From Bacteroidales bacterium (GTDB lineage: Bacteria > Bacteroidota > Bacteroidia > Bacteroidales > JAGONC01), in NCBI GenBank assembly GCA_028716265.1, contig JAQUQD010000008.1, forward strand, positions 1 through 61,378: a stretch of 61,378 bases of DNA. Reading direction: 5' to 3'. The notes beneath the pieces are model-generated. The model was given only the letters and a program-made list of their open reading frames with translations. It did not search any database and was not told where the DNA came from. The position numbers and the translations under genes were made by a program. Numbering within the stretch: the first letter of the stretch is position 1; each line of letters begins with the position of its first letter. Of the stretch, positions 1 to 7,077 are shown in pieces.

Positions 1-230
<230 letters not shown>

Positions 231-360
231 AAGTGCCATTTTGGCAGTATTTTATTCTTCTCCTACCTCTTTTTATGCCATAATGGCGTAAAAGCATCGT
301 TGTTTCTCCCAATAATCCATTGGAACAAAAATTGACAGAGTCGGGGGTGGAAGTTTAAAG

Positions 361-512
361 ATCATTCATTGTCATTCATTGTCATTTTATAGCATTACAA
401 CTAATGACTACGATTGACGCGAGGCACCGCAGGTGCCGAGCAAATGACTACGAATAACAACGAATGACGCGAGGCACAAAGTGCCGAGCAAATAACCACA
501 AATAACAACCAT
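361..512. repeat. 10-bp oligomer repeat array with two embedded hairpins
   Basis: The 304-bp spacer between lysS and hsp20 holds no gene. From 361 to about 390 a 10-bp unit close to TCATTCATTG repeats about three times; from about 401 to 512 the same unit appears on the opposite strand (AATGACTACG, AATAACAACG). Two hairpins interrupt the second part: GGCACC-GCA-GGTGCC at 423-437 and GGCAC-AAA-GTGCC at 473-485. Both have the same flanks (GACGCGA before, GAGCAAAT after). Bases 231-360 are AT-rich with no feature recognised. Related arrays lie at 32642, 50470 and 60251. Confidence 0.8.
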
Positions 513-534
513 CAAATTATAGGAGGACCAAACT

Positions 535-966
535 ATGTTACCAGTAATCAGACGTAAATCATTCGTTCCGGGTTTTGTGGATGGTTTTTTCGGGAAGGAC
601 TTTTTGTCCGATTTCTTTGATGACAGAACAGGGATCAGCATGCCGGCTGTCAACATCCTGGAAACCAAAGACGATTTCAAGCTGGAAATTGCGGCTCCCG
701 GACTCACCAAAAAAGATTACAAGATCCAGGTGGAGAACAACGTGCTGACGATTTCTTCTGAAAAGGAAGAAAAGCAGGAAGAAAAAGACAGCCGCTTCAT
801 GAGGAGAGAGTTCAGTTACAGCTCGTTCACGCGATCCTTTACCCTTCCGATGACGGTGGCTGCCGATAAGATCACCGCCAGCCACAGCGAAGGGATCCTG
901 ACCATCAACATCCCAAAGAAGGAAGAAGCGAAGGAAAAACCAGCCCGGGAGATCAAGATTTCCTAA
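535..966 (+). CDS. Small heat shock protein, Hsp20 family
   Basis: A 143-residue ATP-independent holdase that binds unfolding proteins in the cytoplasm. Residues about 35-140 form the alpha-crystallin domain: it starts near PAVNILETKDDFKLEIAAPG, has the G-V/I-L hallmark in the form EGILTINIP near residue 122, and ends with a charged tail rich in Lys and Glu. The N-terminal arm is short, as usual in Bacteroidota members. The start is set by a strong AGGAGG about 8 bases upstream, which is rare in this window and suggests high expression. It stands alone between a repeat-filled spacer and its own terminator. Heat control is likely from the family but no specific site was identified. Confidence 0.93.
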   Translation: MLPVIRRKSFVPGFVDGFFGKDFLSDFFDDRTGISMPAVNILETKDDFKLEIAAPGLTKKDYKIQVENNVLTISSEKEEKQEEKDSRFMRREFSYSSFTRSFTLPMTVAADKITASHSEGILTINIPKKEEAKEKPAREIKIS

Positions 967-986
967 GGCAACTGACCCGGATAAAG

Positions 987-1022
987 AATAACCAGGAGCA
1001 ACCAGCTTCTGGTTATTTTTTT
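987..1022 (+). terminator. Rho-independent terminator after hsp20
   Basis: A 9-bp perfect stem (AATAACCAG at 987-995, CTGGTTATT at 1009-1017) is followed by a T run. It lies 20 bases after the hsp20 stop and separates it from mrdA. Confidence 0.85.
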
Positions 1023-1059
1023 ATCCCCGGATGTCCCGGAGAAGAACCATTTAATCCAT

Positions 1060-1067
1060 TATTTTTG
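1060..1067 (+). promoter_or_regulatory. Candidate promoter -7 element for mrdA-rodA
   Basis: TATTTTTG matches the Bacteroidota -7 consensus TAnnTTTG and lies 38 bases before the mrdA ATG, just beyond the hsp20 terminator. No clear TTTG -33 element is visible upstream, so support is moderate. Confidence 0.4.
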
Positions 1068-1104
1068 CAGGGAACAACTCCCTATTTCCGGGATTGCCCC
1101 TGCC

Positions 1105-2910
1105 ATGAAAGCCCAGGATGAACAACGAAAACTCATCATCATTGGAATGATCCTCCTAGTAGGAGTGATCTTCATCGGCAGACTGTTCTACATCCAGATC
1201 ATCGATAAAAGCTATATCCTGTCGGCACAGAACAACGTCGTCCGGGTGATCACCCAGTATCCCGCCCGGGGACTGGTCTACGACCGTCATGGCGAGCTGT
1301 TGGTCTATAACGAAGCGGCTTTCGATCTGATGGTCATCCCCTCCCAGGTCAAAGCTTTTGACACCGCAGAGTTCTGTCAGCTGATCGGGCTGGAAAAGAC
1401 AGAAATAAAGGATCGGCTGATCAAAGCCAGGAATTATTCCATGCGTAAAGCATCCATTTTTGAGAAGCAGATCTCTAAAGAGTCGTTCAGCTTCTTCAAG
1501 GAAAAACTTCACAAGTTCCCCGGTTTCTATGTCCAGTCGCGTACCCTTCGTTATTACCCCACGCGCATTGCCGCGCATACACTGGGGTATATCGGTGAGG
1601 TAGGTCCCGCGACCATTGAAGAGAATCCCTACTACAAATCCGGTGATTACATTGGGATCAGCGGCCTGGAGAGCACCTATGAGGAGGTGTTGCGTGGGAA
1701 GAAAGGGGTGAAACGTGTGCTGGTGGATGTATTCGGACGGGAAAAAGGTTCTTTTCAGGAAGGTAAATTCGATTCAAGCGCCGTCAAGGGGAAGGACATC
1801 TACATTTCCCTCGACGCAAAGCTTCAGGCTTACGGTGAACGTCTGATGGTCAACAAAAAAGGAAGCATCGTGGCCATTGAGCCCTCCACGGGTGAGATCC
1901 TCGCGCTGGTATCCCCACCCTCATACGATCCCAACCTGCTGGTCGGCAGGATCAGGAGCACAAATTACCAGATCCTCTCCGACGACTCGCTGCAACCTCT
2001 TTTCAACAAGGCCCTCTCCGCAACATATCCCCCTGGATCCACGTTCAAATCGCTCAATGCACTGGTTGCACTCCAGGAGGGAATCAGCACACCCTCCACG
2101 TCGTATTACTGTCAGGGCACTGCCACCGTACCCATCAAATGCAGCCATTACCACTCCACGCCGCTCAATATGTACCGCGCCATCGAGATCTCGTGCAATC
2201 CCTACTTCTGGCAGACCTTCCGGTCGATCATGGTCAGCCGGAGCGACATACACGATGCATATACTATATGGAGAAAACATGCCCTGTCCTTTGGATTCGG
2301 TACCCGTTTCAACTCGGATCTTTTCAACGAAAGCAAGGGATTCATCCCTCTGCCGGATTATTATGATAAATATTACGGTAAGAACGGCTGGAGAGCGATG
2401 ACCATCCGTTCCCTGTCGATCGGGCAGGGGGAGATCCTTGCCACTCCCCTGCAGCTGGCCAATTTTGCGACCATCATCGCCAACAGGGGATATTACTATA
2501 AACCTCACCTGATCCGGTCCATCAATGATTCGATCCCCGATTCGGAGTATAGGAAAAAAATAGTGACCACCATCAGCCCTGCCAACTGCCAGGTGGTGGT
2601 GGAGGGCATGAGCAGGGTGATGGACGGACCGGAAGGGACAGGACGCTGGTACAGGCTCGAAGACATTGCCATTTGCGGTAAAACGGGAACAGCGGAAAAT
2701 CCGCACGGAAAGGACCACTCCATTTTTGTATCCTTTGCGCCAAAGGACAATCCCAGGATCGCAGTGGCGGTTGTGGTGGAGAACAGCGGCTTCGGAGCCA
2801 CCTGGGCCGCACCCATCGCCACACTCATGATCGAAAAATACATCAACGGTGAAGTTAAACGGCTGAACGTGGAAGAAAATATGATCAATAGCAACCTAAT
2901 CAATCCCTAG
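1105..2910 (+). CDS. mrdA: Penicillin-binding protein 2, peptidoglycan D,D-transpeptidase
   Basis: This class B PBP cross-links peptidoglycan during side-wall elongation, as partner of RodA. The 601-residue protein has one N-terminal membrane anchor (about residues 10-30), a PBP dimerisation domain, and a transpeptidase domain. The penicilloyl serine motif is STFK at S312, the second motif is SCN at 363 and the third is KTG at 526. Length is normal for the family. The stop TAG shares its last base with the GTG of rodA, so the two are translationally coupled. In many Bacteroidota this pair follows mreC and mreD; here the gene upstream is hsp20, with a terminator between. A TAnnTTTG box lies 38 bases before the ATG. 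Confidence 0.95.
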   Translation: MKAQDEQRKLIIIGMILLVGVIFIGRLFYIQIIDKSYILSAQNNVVRVITQYPARGLVYDRHGELLVYNEAAFDLMVIPSQVKAFDTAEFCQLIGLEKTEIKDRLIKARNYSMRKASIFEKQISKESFSFFKEKLHKFPGFYVQSRTLRYYPTRIAAHTLGYIGEVGPATIEENPYYKSGDYIGISGLESTYEEVLRGKKGVKRVLVDVFGREKGSFQEGKFDSSAVKGKDIYISLDAKLQAYGERLMVNKKGSIVAIEPSTGEILALVSPPSYDPNLLVGRIRSTNYQILSDDSLQPLFNKALSATYPPGSTFKSLNALVALQEGISTPSTSYYCQGTATVPIKCSHYHSTPLNMYRAIEISCNPYFWQTFRSIMVSRSDIHDAYTIWRKHALSFGFGTRFNSDLFNESKGFIPLPDYYDKYYGKNGWRAMTIRSLSIGQGEILATPLQLANFATIIANRGYYYKPHLIRSINDSIPDSEYRKKIVTTISPANCQVVVEGMSRVMDGPEGTGRWYRLEDIAICGKTGTAENPHGKDHSIFVSFAPKDNPRIAVAVVVENSGFGATWAAPIATLMIEKYINGEVKRLNVEENMINSNLINP

Positions 2911-4175
2911 TGAGAAGAGAGCAGAATATATTCTATAATATCGACTGGGTCATGGTGGGTTTGTACCTGGCCCTGGTGCTCATCGGCTGGATCAACATCT
3001 ACGCAGCTGTCTATAACGAAGAGCACCGGAGTATTTTTGATCTCAGCCAGAATTACGGCCGACAGCTGATCTGGATCCTGACCTCGGCGGCCCTGGCGCT
3101 GTTCACCCTGGTGGTGGATGCTAAATTCTACAACGCCTTTTCATTCATCATATATCTTTCCATGCTGATCATCCTGATCGCTGTGTTGTTTCTGGGTACA
3201 GAGATCTCAGGCGCAAAAGCATGGTTTCAGCTGGGAACATTTTCCATTCAGCCATCAGAATTTGCAAAAGTGGCCACAGCGTTAGCCTTGGCAAGATACC
3301 TGGGTACTATGGACATCAATCTGAAGAGTTTTCGCACCCAGCTTAACACCGTCCTGATTATCGGGATCCCCATTGTCCTCATCCTGCTTGAAAACGATAC
3401 CGGCACTGCTCTGATGTTCCTTGGATTCGTCATCGTCCTGTTCAGAGAAGGAATATCCAGCAAAATAATGCTGACAGGCCTTTGCATCGTTGTTTTGTCT
3501 ATCCTGAGCCTCTGGCTTGATAGGCTTTTGCTGATCGGCATTCTGGCGGCCATAGCTGTGATTGTCATCTTCATCAGGCGTCGTGGAAGGACACTGAAGC
3601 GGATCCTGTTGATCACCGGCCTGTTTGTCGTTGCCGTAGGCTATGTTTTTGCCGTGGACTTTGTTTTCGATCAAGTCCTAGAGCCTCACCAGCAAAACAG
3701 GCTGAATGTCTTGCTGGGCATCGAAGATGATCCACAGGGAATCGGGTACAACGTAAACCAGTCAAAAATCGCAATCGGATCGGGAGGTTTTTTTGGGAAA
3801 GGCTTCCTTCAGGGCACCCAGACCAAATTCGATTTTGTCCCGGAGCAGAGCACCGATTTTATTTTCTGTACCGTCGGGGAAGAGTGGGGTTTTGTAGGCA
3901 GCACGCTGGTGGTATCCCTGTATGTCCTTCTGATTGTGAGGATCATCCTGAAAGCGGAACGGCAGCGGACCTCGTTCAGCCGGATCTATGGTTATGGAGT
4001 GGCTTCGATCCTCTTTACCCATTTCGTGATCAACATCGGTATGACCATCGGGGTAACGCCTGTGATCGGCATTCCCCTGCCTTTCCTGAGCTATGGAGGA
4101 TCTTGCCTGTGGGCCTTTACGATCCTGCTTTTTATCTTTGTCAAACTGGATATAAAGAGGCTGGAGCTGATTTAG
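2910..4175 (+). CDS. rodA: Rod shape-determining SEDS peptidoglycan glycosyltransferase RodA
   Basis: The 421-residue polytopic membrane protein belongs to the SEDS family (RodA/FtsW), which polymerises lipid II into glycan strands during elongation. About ten hydrophobic helices can be seen. Family signatures include the GAKAWFQLG...IQPSEFAK segment near residue 95-120 and the late G-I-P-L-P-F-L-S-Y-G-G-S motif near residue 395, characteristic of SEDS proteins. An insertion of basic and hydrophobic residues near 215-235 looks like a cytoplasmic loop with flanking helices. The start is GTG, overlapping the last base of mrdA. The gene ends just before a strong stem-loop shared with the convergent ppiD-like gene. 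Confidence 0.95.
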   Translation: MRREQNIFYNIDWVMVGLYLALVLIGWINIYAAVYNEEHRSIFDLSQNYGRQLIWILTSAALALFTLVVDAKFYNAFSFIIYLSMLIILIAVLFLGTEISGAKAWFQLGTFSIQPSEFAKVATALALARYLGTMDINLKSFRTQLNTVLIIGIPIVLILLENDTGTALMFLGFVIVLFREGISSKIMLTGLCIVVLSILSLWLDRLLLIGILAAIAVIVIFIRRRGRTLKRILLITGLFVVAVGYVFAVDFVFDQVLEPHQQNRLNVLLGIEDDPQGIGYNVNQSKIAIGSGGFFGKGFLQGTQTKFDFVPEQSTDFIFCTVGEEWGFVGSTLVVSLYVLLIVRIILKAERQRTSFSRIYGYGVASILFTHFVINIGMTIGVTPVIGIPLPFLSYGGSCLWAFTILLFIFVKLDIKRLELI

Positions 4176-4210
4176 ATAGAACAGCGCCGCCAGTGGCGGC
4201 GCTGTTCTAT
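4176..4210. terminator. Bidirectional terminator between rodA and the ppiD-like gene
   Basis: A nearly perfect palindrome has a 16-bp stem (left arm 4176-4191, loop AGT at 4192-4194, right arm 4195-4210) with a GC-rich core GCGCCGCC. It begins directly after the rodA stop and its last base is the first base of the opposing stop codon. It is flanked by A/T on each side, so it can serve both converging transcripts. Confidence 0.85.
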
Positions 4211-6345
4211 TAATAATACATGATCCTGTTATCTTCCAGGTCAGCGCTTTCCAGCAGGGCATTGTAGGCATCTCTTCCGGCTCTACCCTTGACTGTATTG
4301 AACAGGGTCTTCTTTTGCTGAGTGTAGTCGGAAAGCACTGCAGGCTTATCCATCTTATCCACCGTGACCACATAGACTCCCTGTGTTCCTTTGATGGGTC
4401 CGAATGTCTGTCCCTGGGTCATGGAAAAGACCTTGCCGATCACATCTTTTTCAGGTCCATATCCGGCAGGTAGGTTGGAAGCCCCGAAATTGATGTTCTC
4501 GAGGGTGTCCACTTTGACATTCAGTTGACCGGCAATGAAGCTGAGGTCCTTACTCTGGCTGACTGCCTGCTGAACTCTTCCGAGGAGGATCTCGGCTTTC
4601 TTATCCCGTTTGACCAGGGGTTCTATCCTTGTCTTAACGGATGCCAGGGGAGCGGTCCCTTTTTCATAACGTTTTTTCAGCAGGGCGACCACACAACTTT
4701 TCCCCATATCATATACGGGAGATACGCTTCCTTCCTCCGTCTTTTCGTTGAAGGCCCAGTAGAGGATCTGGCGCGGGTATTCAATACCCGGTATGGAGTT
4801 GGACATCATTGCCTGATTATCCGCTGTCCGTTTGTTCAATCCCTGATCTACCACCGCTTTGTCAAATTTCTCACGTGTGCTGTTACGGGTGGCAAATTCG
4901 CTGGCAGTGAGGAAGACCTTCTGATAGGTTTCCTTGCTGGGTTCAACCGCACGTTGTACCAGGGCAATCCTGACCTTCTTTACCGGATCCTTTTTGCCGG
5001 TGATGTAAATGATATGGTATCCAAAAGGAGTTTCCACCTTCACAATATCGCCCACTTTCCCGTCGAGGACGGCCTGATTGAATGCAGGTACCATGGCGCC
5101 ATCGGCAAACCAGTCAAGGTCGCCTCCGTTTTGTTCAGCAGAAGGATCATCCGAAAATTCACGGGCGTAAAAAGCAAATCTATCCATGGCGTTCCTGATC
5201 ACGTTCATCAGGCTGTCAGCGCGTCTCTCAGCCTGTTCTTTCGAGCGGGTGATCGATTCGGCGGCGCCCTGGGCACTCTGGTAGGCTACCAGGACATGGC
5301 TGGCGCGCAACGAGTCGGAACGCATCTGAACATCCACCAGTTTGGCCATGTAATACATGTCATTTTCCAGATAGGGCGGATAAAATGTACCTACCGGCGA
5401 ATTGAACATGATCGAATCGATCCGGACCGGGAGCTTGCCTTGAGCATACCAGGTACTGTCGTAACGGACATCGGAATAGGTGTTTACAAAGGACGGGACA
5501 TTCAGTGTGGTCTGAAAATCGTGAAAGGCCTTTGTGATCTCATCTGCCTGCTCCTTGCGGTCTTCCGTCGAGGGCAGCACTTCGAAAACGATGTAATCCA
5601 AATCAACGGCAGGTTCCTGCTTGAACTCACCCTTATGTTCATCGTAATACTTCTGATAATCTGCTTCACTTAAAGAGACCGCTGTATCCGGGATAGTGGT
5701 ATATCTCAGTCCGGTAATCCGGATAGAGGCTCTGGTGTTCTTTTCTTCGTAGTCTTTCTGAGCAAAAACGGTGGGCACATAGTATCCCGAACCGATGAGG
5801 TTATTGTATTTCGTCCGCGCACGGTCATCCTTGATCATCTTCTCCAGCATCATGTAACGCCTTTGAATCGTGGGTTCAAGCCGATTGAAATTCTGGAGAA
5901 AATTGTTGATGGTCTGCGGATCATACGTTCCTGTATTCGGGTCCCGGAAATTCTGCAGGATATAGCTGTGAGGCTCCGGTCCGCGGATCTGGTCGTCGAG
6001 CTCGTCTACTGAAACACCCAGGCCCAGTTGGTCATATTGTTTTCCAAGCAGAAGCTCGCTTACCATCTGATCCCAAACCGACTGGCGGATGCTGAACGCC
6101 TGGTCGTTGGTAATGTTCTCTGACTGACTGCTTTGGCGCTGCAACTCAAGATTCTCTTCCACCCTGTTGTTGAATTCCTTGCCGGTGATCTCTACTCCGT
6201 CCACCATACCAATGTTCACCGATTGCTGTGCTAACTTGCTCTTCCGGGGATTTAAAAAATCGCCGAGGATAAAGGAAGCCAATGCAACACCAATAATGAT
6301 GATCAATAATGTCGACTGCTTCCTGATTTTTGATATAACTGCCAT
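4210..6345 (-). CDS. PpiD-like periplasmic peptidyl-prolyl isomerase/foldase
   Basis: A 711-residue envelope chaperone. One N-terminal transmembrane helix (about residues 12-30, rich in Ile) anchors it in the inner membrane with the rest in the periplasm. Residues 35-200 resemble the SurA/PpiD N-terminal chaperone domain. A parvulin-type rotamase domain lies near residues 345-455, with the typical pattern ASHVLV, then EFSDDPSAEQNGGDLDWF, and ending FGYHIIYI. A second, more divergent parvulin-like domain probably follows. These proteins assist folding of outer-membrane and secreted proteins. The gene is alone on its strand, and its stop overlaps the terminator shared with rodA. The start ATG is the first in frame and gives a sensible membrane anchor. 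Confidence 0.88.
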   Translation of the reverse strand: MAVISKIRKQSTLLIIIIGVALASFILGDFLNPRKSKLAQQSVNIGMVDGVEITGKEFNNRVEENLELQRQSSQSENITNDQAFSIRQSVWDQMVSELLLGKQYDQLGLGVSVDELDDQIRGPEPHSYILQNFRDPNTGTYDPQTINNFLQNFNRLEPTIQRRYMMLEKMIKDDRARTKYNNLIGSGYYVPTVFAQKDYEEKNTRASIRITGLRYTTIPDTAVSLSEADYQKYYDEHKGEFKQEPAVDLDYIVFEVLPSTEDRKEQADEITKAFHDFQTTLNVPSFVNTYSDVRYDSTWYAQGKLPVRIDSIMFNSPVGTFYPPYLENDMYYMAKLVDVQMRSDSLRASHVLVAYQSAQGAAESITRSKEQAERRADSLMNVIRNAMDRFAFYAREFSDDPSAEQNGGDLDWFADGAMVPAFNQAVLDGKVGDIVKVETPFGYHIIYITGKKDPVKKVRIALVQRAVEPSKETYQKVFLTASEFATRNSTREKFDKAVVDQGLNKRTADNQAMMSNSIPGIEYPRQILYWAFNEKTEEGSVSPVYDMGKSCVVALLKKRYEKGTAPLASVKTRIEPLVKRDKKAEILLGRVQQAVSQSKDLSFIAGQLNVKVDTLENINFGASNLPAGYGPEKDVIGKVFSMTQGQTFGPIKGTQGVYVVTVDKMDKPAVLSDYTQQKKTLFNTVKGRAGRDAYNALLESADLEDNRIMYY

Positions 6346-6397
6346 ATGCTAGGATTTTAACTGCTTATCCGTTAGATTTCGCCTTACGATTTGAGCT

Positions 6398-6476
6398 TCA
6401 AGCTTTGGATTTTTACTTGCAGCCCCGCTTTTCGGCGGGGTGTTCGCTTCGCTCCCACTTGCAGCTTGCAGCTTTA
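6398..6476. repeat. 7-bp CTTGCAG repeat with embedded GC hairpin
   Basis: In the spacer upstream of the ppiD-like gene, the unit CTTGCAG appears once before and twice after a hairpin (CCCCGC at 6423-6428, loop TTTTCG, GCGGGG at 6435-6440), which is followed by a GTTCGCTTCGCTCCC stretch. The left side also contains GAGCTTCAAGCTT. The layout, a hairpin set inside a short tandem unit, resembles the arrays at 361 and 50470 although the unit differs. Confidence 0.6.
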
Positions 6477-6602
6477 AAAAAGGACTGCAAATGTATGAAG
6501 TTTTTTATTTTCAATGACTATCATCTCAAAAATTTGATTTCAGCAGATTCAGGTTAATTATAATACATTTTTTGTATTATCCTGTAATAATAATTTATCA
6601 TC

Positions 6603-6988
6603 ATGGAACAGATGATTGCAGGTAAGCCTGCCACAGGTGAACATTTTGTCGGCAGGCAAAATGAGCTGCATCAAATCCTTCAACTTATGGAACAAGGGCA
6701 ATCTGTGGTTTTAATTGCTCCCAGAAGATTTGGGAAAACATCGCTGTTACTGAAGGTCATTGAGCATTTTAAATGGAAAAGATACTATACGTCCTATGTC
6801 GATGTATTTTCGACGCCCACTCTTGAGATACTGGCCTATCAGATGACTCATTCCGTGCTGAAAAATAAACGGCTGGAGAATATCTTTCATCACCTCAGGG
6901 GCTGCTAATAAAGGATATGGGTGGTAGATATCAAGTCAGTGATCCCTTGCTTGAATGCTGGATAAAAAGCACCATCTTCAAACTCTAA
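6603..6988 (+). pseudogene. Remnant of an AAA ATPase (archaeal-type ATPase family), internally deleted
   Basis: The first 101 codons encode the start of a STAND-like ATPase: FVGRQNEL, then a Walker A of the form APRRFGKTSLL near residue 45, then a strand with YVDVFS. The frame stops at 6906-6908. Directly after, from 6905 in another frame, 27 codons encode what looks like the extreme C-terminus of the same family (GGRYQVSDPLLECWIKS), ending TAA at 6986-6988. Complete relatives are usually about 350-400 residues, so roughly 250 residues of the middle appear deleted and the ends joined out of frame. In such families the ATPase often accompanies toxin-antitoxin or mobile loci; none remains here. 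Confidence 0.7.
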
Positions 6989-7077
6989 TCCCGGACAAGT
7001 TATCCCTTGCCCTTTGATCATATTCTATTTGTCGTTCCCCGTTTTCAGTTCGCCGTTAGCCGTTTGCCCTTCGTCCT

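Noticed and set aside
1921-2718. 265-codon open frame on the minus strand
   Set aside because: It is antisense to the transpeptidase domain of mrdA, whose catalytic motifs are intact.
4525-5673. 382-codon open frame on the plus strand
   Set aside because: It lies wholly opposite the ppiD-like gene, which has clear parvulin motifs; the antisense translation has no recognisable domain, promoter or neighbour.
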